Shown here piece after piece: positions 1 to 7,307 of a stretch of DNA of 10,868 nucleotides (position 1 is the first letter of the stretch; every line of letters starts with the position of its first letter). The position numbers and the translations under genes are program-made. The stretch comes from Podila epigama (taxonomy: Eukaryota; Mortierellomycota; Mortierellomycetes; Mortierellales; Mortierellaceae), in assembly GCA_015679605.1 (NCBI GenBank), contig JAAAVE010000415.1, forward strand, positions 9,012 to 19,879, in the 5' to 3' direction. Under the pieces are notes generated by a model. The model did not search any database and had not been told where the DNA came from. It worked only from the letters and a program-made list of their open reading frames with translations.

Positions 1-116
1 GTGCATTGATTCCATTACTTCTTGCATTGTCTCTTGTTGCCTTTTTTTCTCTCTGACTACTGCAACATCTTCTCTTTTATTACCTTACTTTACCAACATC
101 TATTCATTCCCTTACA
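1..116 (+). promoter_or_regulatory. 5' flank and leader of the SNW/SKIP gene (partial)
   Basis: This is the pyrimidine-rich stretch directly before the first coding exon, dominated by CT tracts and TTAC/CTTAC words. CT-rich leaders before the start codon also occur at SOD1 in this window. I see no convincing TATA box, and the distal promoter probably lies outside the window. The start codon context is cttacaATGT, with an A at -3 relative to the ATG. Confidence 0.4.
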
Positions 117-2261
117 ATGTCATCTCTCTCTGGGTAATTGCACTTATCAGGCGGCTGCACCAACCATCCTACTCATCACTATACCTGAATCCTTGATTGA
201 CACTTTTTTTCCAATACCTCTGGTCCAAATATAGACTGCTCCCAGCCCCCGTGCATCAGCATCCAGGACGGGACTATGAACAAAACCAGCATAGCTCACA
301 AGTTTCTGCCCCAGTAGCCAGGATACCACCCTATGGTAGTCGCGCAGGATTCAAACCCAAAAAGCCAGAGGATTTTGGTGATGGAGGCGCTTTTCCAGAG
401 ATTCACATTGCTCAATACCCGCTGGATATGGGACGCAAGAAGAAGGTAACAAACAGCTTCTATTACAGCAATCAACATAATTGGCAACTCTTCCGATGAA
501 CAAGACCATTGATTTTTCCCCCTTAATGACCTTGTTCTGGTGTTTCCTGTGGGATTTTGTATGAACTAGGCTGCAACAAAGGCTGGATCAACTATCGCAC
601 TTCAAGTGGACGCACAGGGAAATGTAGCATATGATGCGATCGCCAAGCGTGGACACTCGTCCAAGCAGATTGTCCAATCCCAATTCAAGGATTTGGTGCC
701 GTTGAATGAACGTGCTGACGTTGGTGATGTGTCTTTGAGCCGACCATCAGAGGATGAGGTTCGGGAGACTGCAGATCGCACAAGGGCGGCGCTGGAAAAG
801 ATTTCAAAGTGTAAGTGGAGTCAGATTCCAACCTGCGGAAAGAGAAAACTGTTATGTGGGCCATGAGTTTTGTGTTCTGATCCGCAGTTTCTATATCTCT
901 CTATGCCTATCCATTATAGCCAAAATCACGGCCGCTCAGCCAAAGAATGTCGTTTCAAACAACAAACCAGGAGCACCAACCTACATCCGCTATACACCCG
1001 CTAACCAGAACCACTTGGCGGAAGGAGTGAACCAGAGAGTTATCAGGATGGTTGAAATGCCAGTCGACCCCATGGAACCACCAAAGCATCACCACAAAAA
1101 AGTCCCTCGTGCTCCTCCATCACCTCCACCACCAGTTCTCCATTCACCACCTCGCAAAGTTACTGCCAAGGAACAGGCTGATTGGGTAATTCCTCCTTGT
1201 ATCTCCAACTGGAAGAACGCAAAAGGTTATACCATCCCTCTGGACAAGCGTCTGGCAGCTGACGGTCGTGGTCTACAGGAAGTACAGATCAACGACAACT
1301 TTGCAAAGCTTTCAGAGGCCTTGGCCTTGGCTTCACGCCACGCACAGGAAGAGGTCCGTCAAAGAGCTCTGATGCAGCAAAAAGTCGCACAAAAGGAAAA
1401 GGAGGCAAAGGAACAGAGTCTACGTGCCCTGGCGCAACGTGCTCGCGACGAGCGTGCTGGAATTACCTCATCAGCTGGAGCAGACAAGGAGCGCGGTGCA
1501 CGCGCTGATTCTGGATCAGAGGATGAAGAGGAGGACGACGACGAGGAGGAGGAGGCCAAGGCGCGGGCTGCCAAGGAGCGTGACGCTCTTCGTCGTGAAA
1601 GGCAGCAGGAGCGCGAAAAAGACCTTCGTATGTCAAGAATGGGTGCTGAGCAAAAGGCGAAAGTTATGGCCAGGTATATGCTGTTGCTACTCTGTTGTAT
1701 TGTTGTTTGACCGCTGCATATGATACAAACTTGGAATCGAATGTAATTTGTGTAATAACTTACGAGACGTTTTTTCTCTTCTTGGGGAATAGATCTGAGG
1801 GACGAGATATTTCCGAAAAGATTGCACTCGGCTTGGCAAAACCATCACAGAGCAAGGATAGCATGTACGACTCGAGACTGTTCAACCAGTCGCAGGGTTT
1901 GGACTCGGGATTCAAGGATGATGAAGCCTATAGTGTGTACGATAAGCCAATGTTCACTGCAACAGGATCGAGTGTCTACCGTCCTAAACGTACAGGTGAC
2001 GATGGCGATGATTTTGGCAATGATGACGACCTCCAGCGCGCATTGGCCTCGGACCGCTTTGGTGGCTCAGGCTTGAGCGGGGCTGCCCGTGGCTTCAAGG
2101 GCACTGAGGGTGGACGGAATATGCAGCGTGAGGGACCAGTAGCGTTTGAGAAGGAAGATGATGTCTTTGGCCTCAATGCATTTAACAAGGTCGATGTTCA
2201 AAAGAAGCGGACAGGCCTTGACCTTTCAACAACCCAGGAGGGCAAGAGGCGGAAAGAGTAG
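117..2261 (+). CDS. SNW1: SNW/SKIP domain protein (Prp45/SNW1), five exons
   Basis: SNW/SKIP proteins are nuclear; they join the Prp19-associated (NTC) part of the activated spliceosome and also act as transcription co-regulators. Proposed exons are 117-133, 235-445, 570-810, 920-1673 and 1793-2261, giving 563 residues (human orthologue 536). All junctions are GT-AG and keep frame. The family signature is plain: EDFGDGGAFPEIH and AQYPLDMGRKKK (about residues 50-76), YIRYTP (178-183), RVIRMVEM and DPMEPP (196-211), PPSPPPPVLHSP (222-233) and PPCISNWKNAKGYTIPLDKR (248-267) followed by LAADGRGLQ. A charged, probably helical region follows (about 290-400) with an acidic run at 357-367. The C-terminal part has RDISEKIALG, YDSRLFNQSQGLDSGF, the EGPVAFE and DVFGL block, and a basic KRRKE end. 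The start is chosen because ATG at 117 plus a 17-base exon splices in phase to LLPAP, matching the family N-terminus (SFLPAP in human). No earlier in-frame start serves the second exon. Function follows from family membership. Confidence 0.96.
134..234 (+). other. Intron 1 of the SNW/SKIP gene
   Basis: A 101-base intron, donor GTAATT and acceptor ATATAG, phase 2. It splits a Gly codon (GG|A) and joins MSSLS to GLLPAPV. Without it the second exon has only a TTG upstream in frame, so the intron is needed to supply a start codon. Confidence 0.8.
446..569 (+). other. Intron 2 of the SNW/SKIP gene
   Basis: A 124-base phase 0 intron, donor GTAACA and acceptor AACTAG. It follows the conserved MGRKKK and precedes AATKAGSTIALQVDAQGN, the family's LQVD segment. 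Confidence 0.85.
811..919 (+). other. Intron 3 of the SNW/SKIP gene
   Basis: A 109-base intron, consensus donor GTAAGT and acceptor TTATAG, phase 1. It joins ALEKIS-K-S to KITAAQPK. An alternative acceptor 33 bases upstream (CCGCAG, ending at 886) shares the same frame offset only if the sequence down to 919 is coding; that reading gives no match to the family, so I prefer 919. Confidence 0.8.
1674..1792 (+). other. Intron 4 of the SNW/SKIP gene
   Basis: A 119-base intron, donor GTATAT and acceptor GAATAG, phase 2, splitting an Arg codon (AG|A). It joins KAKVMAR to SEGRDISEKIALG, the conserved block downstream of the charged region. Confidence 0.88.
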
Positions 2262-2556
2262 TAAAAGGACAAGACTTTTTATTCATGCTTTAATACAATC
2301 TCTTGAATTGAAACAAAGGAAATTTTTTGCCTGACTTTTTTCCTTTCGCGTTTTCAGTGTGTGAATATGAAAACTTGTGAGGGTGTCGCGTACTAACAAT
2401 TGTCGTGAATCAGAAACTAACGTTGGTGAGCCCTAACGGAAAGAAATATTGTTTGTTAGATGATAGGAAACGAGTGAGTGTGCAAGTGTTCAGCCAGTTG
2501 AACATGGCGCCATCCTGTCCTCCTGTCACGAAGGTCAAAATTCTGACCCTTAGGAT

Positions 2557-2579
2557 GGGCTGGGTAGGGCTGGGTTGGG
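2557..2579 (+). other. G-quadruplex motif
   Basis: Five runs of GGG are separated by two-base loops (CT, TA, CT, TT). This fits the standard G3+N1-7 quadruplex pattern with one spare G-run. Half of it is a 10-base direct repeat (GGGCTGGGTA/T). It lies about 735 bases upstream of the SOD1 start codon, on the coding strand. Confidence 0.8.
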
Positions 2580-2686
2580 CTGACTCTTTACTGAAAGCGT
2601 ACTGTTCTTGGTCTTGTTGCGAATACATGTCGATGCATCCCAATGTGACCATGCATGTTGATGTGTGCGAGATCTAATGTCTAATG

Positions 2687-2704
2687 ATCAGAGACATCTC
2701 TGAT
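2687..2704. repeat. Short palindrome
   Basis: ATCAGAGA and its exact reverse complement TCTCTGAT are separated by CA. The site could be a dimeric protein-binding site or chance; nothing else in the sequence decides it. Confidence 0.5.
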
Positions 2705-3169
2705 GTATGCCTTGAACGAATGTTGTGTGGTATGATTCTACATTTTTCCCACTCTCTTCTTCCAGGACGCGACTAACAGTGTACGGAAACTCTGTTCGAA
2801 AAGAATTTGGCATGGATGGTGTCCACCAGGCTGGTTTAGCTGTGCATCGGGCGAGTTTTCGGTACAGTTGTGGATCTCTTTGACCAAGAACTTGTCAAAA
2901 TTGCGCAGTGGAAGGACTTTTTTCCAACGGACCCAACATGCAGCTCACTTTTTGGGTTGGAAGTTGAAAAAAAAAGAAAGAAAGAACTTGTGCTACTTCA
3001 GCCAACACATGGTCCCTGTCCATCTGGAATAGAGATAACCGACGCGGGCACTTTGTTCCTCTTTGTTCTATGTGCTTTGCTCTCTTGGTCCACCTTGTGT
3101 GAATAGCATCTCAAGCCTCGCTTTGGTGACCACGCCTTGGTTTTTGTGTGCAAAATGATGCGATCAAAG

Positions 3170-3176
3170 TGACGTC
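3170..3176 (+). promoter_or_regulatory. CRE/ATF-like site upstream of SOD1
   Basis: TGACGTC followed by T matches seven of eight bases of the CRE palindrome bound by ATF/CREB-type bZIP factors. It lies about 140 bases before the SOD1 ATG, just before a poly-T tract, a plausible promoter position. Fungal Atf1-type factors respond to oxidative stress, so a role here is reasonable but inferred from one short match. Confidence 0.3.
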
Positions 3177-3312
3177 TTTTTTTTTTTTTCTTTCTTTCTT
3201 TAAAATCTTCCTGCGCTGCGCTCTTTTTTTTTTTCTTCTTTTTTCTTCTTTCTTCATTCACCATTCCACTCCACTCATCTCAACAACCACTCCCCATCCA
3301 TCAACTTCAATC

Positions 3313-4427
3313 ATGACTGTCAAGGCTGTTTGCGTTTTCCGCTCCAACGAGAAGGGCGTCACTGGAACCATCCACTTCTCCCAGGCTGATGAGGCCGCCC
3401 CCGTCCACGTCGAGGCCCACATCGAAGGTCTTGCCCCTGGCCGCCACGGCTTCCACATCCAGTAAGCTATCCTTTATCCATATCCATATCTATATCCATA
3501 TCCTAATCTGTATCCACATCCATATCCACATCTGCATCTACCCTCACCTGGTCAGAACTTGTTCCTCGGTGTCAGTCCATCACTTCCGCGTACTCAAAAA
3601 AAAGGCGTGTCATACGCGTGAGATCTCTTTCGCTCTATATTTTATCCACTCTTCAATCTTGGTCCCACGCACCGAGTTTTTCATAAATATGGTTCCTATT
3701 CATCCCGACAACCCACCTCACGAATCACATATATCCTTTTTCATGAACCCTATCCACGTCTTTGCTATGGCCATTGGCCATGAAAAAATACGCCTACTCT
3801 TTTTTCTTTTGGAAATCACGATGTCATTGACGCGTGTGAACAACGAGGGTCATTCTTCATGCACACTCCGCGCTTTTTTTTTTTTTTTTTTTTTATCTTC
3901 AAAACTTTTTTCCCCCTTTTCACTTGGCGATGACTAACCAAATGCTCTTATTTTCAAAACTCGGCAATTTGTTCCTCTTTACAGCGAGTTTGGTGACAAC
4001 ACCAACGGATGCCTATCTGCTGGTGCTCACTTCAACCCCCACGGCCAGACCCACGGTGCTCCCACTGCCCATGTCCGCCACGCCGGTGATCTCGGAAATG
4101 TCACCGCTGATGCCTCTGGCAAGGCCACCTTCAACGGCTCTGATGCCCAGTTGAAGCTCATCGGACCCCACAGCATCATCGGGCAAGTGTTAATTCATTT
4201 AATTATCTCACCTATAGTGGATTTGGATTGTGTTTGTGTCACTACCTTGACTTTGCAAGTTCATACGACTAACCGACACTACACGTTGTGATGACCGTTC
4301 ATTTAGTCGCACTGTTGTCGTTCATGAGGGTGAGGATGACCTCGGACTTGGTGGCCACGAGCTCTCGTCCACCACTGGTAACGCTGGTGGCCGTCTTGCC
4401 TGCGGTGTCATTGGTATCTCCAAGTAA
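3313..4427 (+). CDS. SOD1: Cu/Zn superoxide dismutase, cytosolic, three exons
   Basis: The enzyme dismutates superoxide to hydrogen peroxide and oxygen, mainly in the cytosol and mitochondrial intermembrane space. Exons 3313-3461, 3985-4182 and 4307-4427 give 155 residues, the normal length (human 154). Counting from Met1, copper ligands are H48, H50, H65 and H122; zinc ligands are H65 (bridging), H73, H82 and D85; the disulphide pair is C59 and C148; the active-site arginine is R145. Family motifs are [52 protein letters not shown] and [14 protein letters not shown]. There is no signal peptide, which supports the intracellular form. Codons are strongly C-ending and the ATG follows a CT/CA-rich leader, as in highly expressed genes. 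Exon 1 ends CA|GTAAGC and exon 2 begins C, restoring the second His of HIH. The second intron apparently has a GC donor. Confidence 0.97.
3462..3984 (+). other. Intron 1 of SOD1, 523 bases, repeat-bearing
   Basis: The donor is GTAAGC, the branch-like motif TGACTAAC lies near 3930-3937, and the acceptor is TTTACAG, phase 2. It is four to five times longer than the other introns of the two intact genes. Inside are a degenerate ATCCAT-type hexamer array and a 21-base poly-T tract at 3874-3894. Its open frames match no protein I recognise and are treated as intronic noise. Confidence 0.9.
3475..3540 (+). repeat. Degenerate ATCCAT/ATCCAC hexamer array in SOD1 intron 1
   Basis: About eleven imperfect copies of a six-base unit (TATCCA, TATCTA, CATCCA and similar) start just 13 bases after the splice donor. 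The array is likely length-polymorphic because of its repeated structure. Confidence 0.8.
4183..4306 (+). other. Intron 2 of SOD1 with a GC-AG border
   Basis: The border GG|GCAAGT ... ATTTAG|T joins a split Gly codon and restores SIIG-RTVVVHE exactly. A branch-like CTAAC lies near 4269-4273. The GC donor otherwise fits the strong consensus seen at GC-AG introns (GCAAGT). A GT donor at 4189 would also keep frame but inserts two residues (QV) into an otherwise invariant stretch; a GT donor at 4187 breaks the frame. Confidence 0.78.
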
Positions 4428-4603
4428 ATTTCAAGTCTCGCAACAGGAACCGGCAACAAAGAAATCTATTTTAGCAGTGAGAGAGTACAGCGAGAGAGGA
4501 ACTGAAAAAATCTGTCAGAGTGATACTTTTTTCGGCCTGTCTCTTTTTTTTATCTCGCTTTTTTATTTTCATGGGTCATTTGAAGCCATCACATTGTATA
4601 GTC

Positions 4604-4609
4604 AATAAA
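4604..4609 (+). terminator. Poly(A) signal of SOD1
   Basis: A canonical AATAAA lies about 177 bases after the SOD1 stop codon, preceded by a T-rich stretch around 4527-4570. This spacing suits a fungal 3' UTR. Confidence 0.7.
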
Positions 4610-4619
4610 CAGGCCAAAG

Positions 4620-4985
4620 CTTGCCACTTTTGTCTCGAGTTTCCATTTTGTACAAGAAAGACATTATCCGACATCATACCCATTGGCTGATCGTGACAAT
4701 AATTTGAACCTCTGCATTGAGTGTTGCTGAACTTCATTGAATCGACCATTAAGAGAGAGAGAGGAGAACATACATTTACGATCTTGTAATTGACCGTTCT
4801 TTTGCTTCTTGGCCCACCAACAATGCCTTTTCACCTTGCCTGTTTACAACCTGCCATGAGGACTGCAGAAATCAAAATAACCTCGAGCAAACGCAAATCG
4901 CATAGAGGGTGAAATAAAATTCATCTCCACACCTCACACCTACCCAGACAACGTTTTCTCATGAACACACACCCTTTTCATATAC
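4620..4985. other. Gene-free stretch downstream of SOD1
   Basis: I see no coding region, RNA gene or strong motif here. A short (GA)n run sits at about 4752-4763. The sequence is otherwise unremarkable and leads into the tandem-repeat block. Confidence 0.5.
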
Positions 4986-5054
4986 AGGGTCTGAAAGGAA
5001 TACTACTGCAAGGCTCCTTTTTGAAAGGGTCTGAACGAATTGCTACTGTAAGGC
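4986..5054 (+). repeat. Two copies of a ~40-bp tandem repeat
   Basis: AGGGTCTGAA starts at 4986 and again at 5026, each followed by a related string (ACTACTGCAAGGCT against GCTACTGTAAGGCT). The second copy runs into a 28-base, almost pure poly-T tract at 5055-5082. Confidence 0.8.
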
Positions 5055-5093
5055 TTTTTTTTTTTTCTTTTTTTTTTTTTTTGACGAGAATTG

Positions 5094-5204
5094 GATTCGC
5101 GTATTCTGATCAGAACAGCTCAAAAGGACTGATTCGTTTATCTTCATCAGAGTAGCTCAAAGGGGCTGATTCGGGTATTATGATCAGAGTAGCTCAAAAG
5201 GACG
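5094..5204 (+). repeat. Three copies of a 37-bp tandem repeat
   Basis: Units begin with GATTCG at 5094, 5131 and 5168. Each contains a TCAGA(A/G)..AGCTCAAA core followed by GG. Spacing is exactly 37 bases in both steps. The array ends about 30 bases before the TATA box at 5237, so it could be an upstream element of the decayed gene that follows, though nothing shows that directly. Confidence 0.85.
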
Positions 5205-5236
5205 CGAATAAAGCCATCCACACTTTTCTCACCTCT

Positions 5237-5244
5237 TATAAATA
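5237..5244 (+). promoter_or_regulatory. TATA box of the decayed gene at 5324
   Basis: TATAAATA is followed by a CA/CT-rich stretch like a fungal leader and, 80 bases on, an ATG with open coding-like sequence. This is the best core-promoter match I noticed in the window. Confidence 0.55.
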
Positions 5245-5323
5245 CAGACCATGGCTTTCCTCAGCCCATTCACCTTCATCTTCATCCACACACACACCAA
5301 TTCACTTAAAATCAAGCCTTGTC

Positions 5324-6385
5324 ATGTCAACTTCCTCGGATCATTTCACGCTTTCCTCAACACACCCGTATATCGCGCGACTGCCAAGCACATCGCCGAA
5401 GGGGCCTGAGCAAATGTGTCTATAATTATAAGTGAACATTTCTTAGCTAAACTCGGATTCAAAATGGTTCGTCTTTTGTTTTCTAACATGCTTTAACCAT
5501 TATTCTTCAAGATTGGAGTACCTGCCTTTGAAATCAGATAATGCAATCTCGGAGAGCACTTTTACTGTGAAGTGCATGGCATCAGAGGTTCTCAAATACG
5601 GATGCGAATATTCGCATTTTACACTGGATATCTGCGATGCAAATGCAAATACAAAAATCTCTATTCGCATTCGCATCGCAGAAAACCCCATGTTAGTGCT
5701 AATATTCGCATTCGAGCTTGAGAATCCACGCGTGGCACCCATAATCCAAGCGTTTGTCAATAACGACGAAGCTGTCAGTGATTTGTGAGTATCTTGTTAA
5801 TTGCATGTTCTATCAGGTTCGATTTCAACCAGTTTCCTCTCTTACTAATTTATAACTCTAGTCTCAACACCGACTGCACCACGCAAAGGAGCCAGAGTGT
5901 AAAAGCAGATAGGCCAGACATTAGGGCCACAGCTCTTGGACAAGAGCTTTTGTGTGGAAAAGTAGCAAGACCTGCTCAAGCGCAGAATTGCGCAAAGGTG
6001 TCCTGGGATACATACAAGCGCCCAGTTTTGGAAAGTTATTTATACTAGCCGACAACGAGTCTGCTCCATCGGTTCAGATATTTGGTAGCCTGGGAACGTA
6101 CACATAGGTAAATTTGAAGGTCAGAGGTGTGATGATCCTGGAAGAAGTTGACACGTTCATCGTGCCAATGTGCAAAGCAATGGTGCCTTCTCAAGTGGCA
6201 ACATTGCTAATTTTGGAATTACTGAAGGTAAGCTAAGAACTCAATAAGTTTTTGGAGTTTGGCTAGATAGGATTGTGAATCTCATGTCTCCTCTCCCCTT
6301 CAATCAGGAACATGTGAAGTATTTTTTTATTAAGCAAGTTGTCTACTGGCAATTAACATGTACTTCTTTTATGATCAGGAGGTGA
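5324..6385 (+). pseudogene. Decayed multi-exon gene of a repetitive fungal family
   Basis: Coding-like pieces lie in order but in changing frames. They are MSTSSDHFTLSS... PKGPE (from 5324), ANVSIIISEHFLAKLGFKM (5410-5466), LEYLPLKSDNAISESTFTVK...MASE (5513 to about 5587), APIIQAFVNNDEAVSDF (to 5784), LNTDC...KADRPDIRATALGQELLCGKV (from 5862), LADNESAPSVQIFGSLGTYT (from 6045), and VNLKVRGVMILEEVDTF to LLK (to 6227). A terminal EHVKR and stop follow by way of introns 6228-6307 and 6319-6378. Damage seen: a frame change near 5408; a failed join across the apparent 5467-5511 intron; a foldback element inside an exon at 5587-5728; a frame change near 6045; and an in-frame TAG at 6105-6107. The intron 5785-5861 (GTGAGT...TACTAAT...TCTAG) still joins in frame. 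The order of blocks resembles a family I recall as abundant in Mortierella-type fungi, of unknown function. Seeing remnant exons is solid; the family identity is a guess. Confidence 0.7.
5587..5728 (+). mobile_element. Foldback element, family 1, copy 1 (full length)
   Basis: Two arms of about 65 bases are imperfect inverted repeats around a short centre (AAAAATCTC). Inner arms read GCGATGCAAATGCAAATA and TATTCGCATTCGCATCGC; outer ends read GGTTCTCAA and TTGAGAATCC. The arms are rich in GCGAAT/ATTCGC words. With no room for a transposase it is a MITE-like, non-autonomous element. I could not identify a clean target-site duplication. It lies within an exon of the decayed gene and is open in that exon's reading frame. 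Confidence 0.8.
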
Positions 6386-6415
6386 TATGATTAAAGCGGC
6401 AGTCTCGTGGACGGT
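6386..6415. other. Short spacer between two coding-like regions
   Basis: About 30 bases follow the likely end of the first decayed gene before the next open frame becomes coding-like. The open frame continues backward without an ATG until 6407 (GTG), so the two regions might once have been joined. Confidence 0.3.
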
Positions 6416-6990
6416 ATGGGTCCGCGTCCTCCAAGCGACGACACTTTGGACGACAATCGAGAAAAAGACCAGGTGATTGGATCCTGGACTGGAAGCGTGC
6501 TGCCCTATCTGGAACGTCACCATACTTCCAGCAAACGGGAGCGGGCAACGTTTCTCCGAAAGACCACTAAAAAGGCTCTAGAGGCAATTGTGGATGAAGT
6601 CTTCGAAGCTGTAAGTAATTCAGGGGAGAGCTATCACTTTGTATGTTATCCTCGAACCGCTAAACTCAAGGTTTTATTTTTCTTTATTATAATTCACAAC
6701 TACATGAAGCGCAACCACATTCAAGCTCTGTTGCCAAATGTCGCCCTACAAGAACAAGCTGTGTCCTCCCTCCACACTCTTCGCGTTGAAAACCATGTCG
6801 GTAAGGTTGTGGTGTTTATACTGAATGATTGTAGAAGGATCCGCCCGCCGGCTTTAGCTTGCTGACTGATTATTTGGATGCAACATGTGTGCTTAATAGT
6901 GAGATTCAGAATCAACAGCGTCGAGCAACAAAACCAACCACGCTCCGACCAAGGAAACTGTCCACGACTCTTTCAACCATGCCTTGTGAG
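6416..6990 (+). pseudogene. Unrecognised coding-like region, probably decayed
   Basis: From an ATG at 6416 the frame reads MGPRPPSDDTLDDNREKDQ, then GSWTGSVLPYLERHH, KRERATFLRKTTKKALEAI and VDEVFEA. A consensus donor GTAAGT follows at 6611. Ending the intron at 6709 (99 bases) continues in frame as RNHIQALLPNVALQEQAV and SSLHTLRVENHV. A donor-like GTAAGG is at 6801. A further coding-like block, DPPAGFSLLTDYLDATCVL and onward, starts near 6838 but in a frame I cannot join. The composition (charged, helical, ordered hydrophobics) is protein-like, yet I do not recognise a family. It lies right behind the first decayed gene and runs into a foldback element, so decay is likely. A short live gene remains possible for the 6416-6800 part. 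Confidence 0.4.
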
Positions 6991-6994
6991 TCCA

Positions 6995-7093
6995 TGGATT
7001 CTCAAGTGCGAATGCTAATAATCGCACTAACATGGGTTTCTTACGATGCAAATGCGAATACAAAAATCTCTATTCGTATTCGCATCACAGAAA
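6995..7093 (+). mobile_element. Foldback element, family 1, copy 2 (right arm truncated)
   Basis: The left arm TGGATTCTCAAGTGCGAATG... and the centre CAAAAATCTCTATTCG match copy 1, with CTAACATGGGTTTC pairing in principle with copy 1's right-arm CCCCATGTTAG. The right arm stops after about 23 bases (CGCATCACAGAAA), where copy 1 continues for another 40. It is in the same orientation and reading frame as copies 1 and 3. Confidence 0.75.
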
Positions 7094-7307
7094 TTCGGTG
7101 TAAAATAAATCACCAACCAAATATAATAAAAAAACAAAAAAAAAAAAAATGTCCTTGTCACCACATACTTCCCATGCGTTCCATATCATACACAGTAACA
7201 TGATAACTGTAACAACTCACTACTAACCGAAAAATGTTCAACAACAACTGGTAAGACCAACAAGAACCAATATCAACGAACAGATGAAAGACACAAAAAA
7301 CGGCTAA
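7094..7307. other. A-rich gene-free stretch
   Basis: It includes a run of A interrupted by single C and T bases at about 7127-7149. No gene or structured element is seen. Confidence 0.5.

Larger units (their letters stand above)
2262..3312. other. Intergenic region between SNW/SKIP and SOD1
   Basis: About 1.05 kb without a gene I can support. It should contain the SNW/SKIP 3' UTR (a variant poly(A) motif AATACA lies at 2292-2297; there is no AATAAA nearby) and the SOD1 promoter and leader. Short open frames at 2405-2677 and 2870-3106 have no recognisable motif. The region also holds a G-quadruplex motif, an 8-bp-arm palindrome and poly-T tracts near 3178-3190 and 3226-3236. The word TACTAAC at about 2391-2397 resembles a splice branch site, but I see no coding exons to go with it. 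Confidence 0.6.

Noticed and set aside
1359-1574. Minus-strand open frame with a poly-Ser run
   Set aside because: It is the antisense shadow of the acidic GAG/GAC-rich stretch of SNW/SKIP exon 4.
754-1710. Reading 754-1710 as one uninterrupted 318-residue protein
   Set aside because: The first part up to 919 is an out-of-frame stretch of exon 3 plus intron 3, and the end is intron 4. Only 920-1673 is exon in this frame.
2405-2677. Open frame spanning the G-quadruplex region, and its minus-strand counterpart at 2410-2652
   Set aside because: The frame begins at a GTG and the translation around the G-runs (MGWVGLGWA) is just the repeat. No recognisable protein features and no splice partners were found.
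2998-3264. Lys-rich minus-strand open frame
   Set aside because: It is the translation of poly-T/CT tracts of the SOD1 leader read on the other strand.
3389-3937. 182-residue open frame overlapping SOD1 exon 1 and intron 1
   Set aside because: It starts out of frame inside a real SOD1 exon and continues through a hexamer array (giving IHIHIYIHI-type text) and a poly-T tract (giving poly-Phe). Composition explains it.
3924-4154. Open frame over SOD1 exon 2 in another frame
   Set aside because: It is an out-of-frame shadow; the SOD1 frame carries the metal-binding and disulphide residues.
4986-5204. Repeat block as a CRISPR array
   Set aside because: The units are directly adjacent tandem repeats without unique spacers, in eukaryotic-type DNA.
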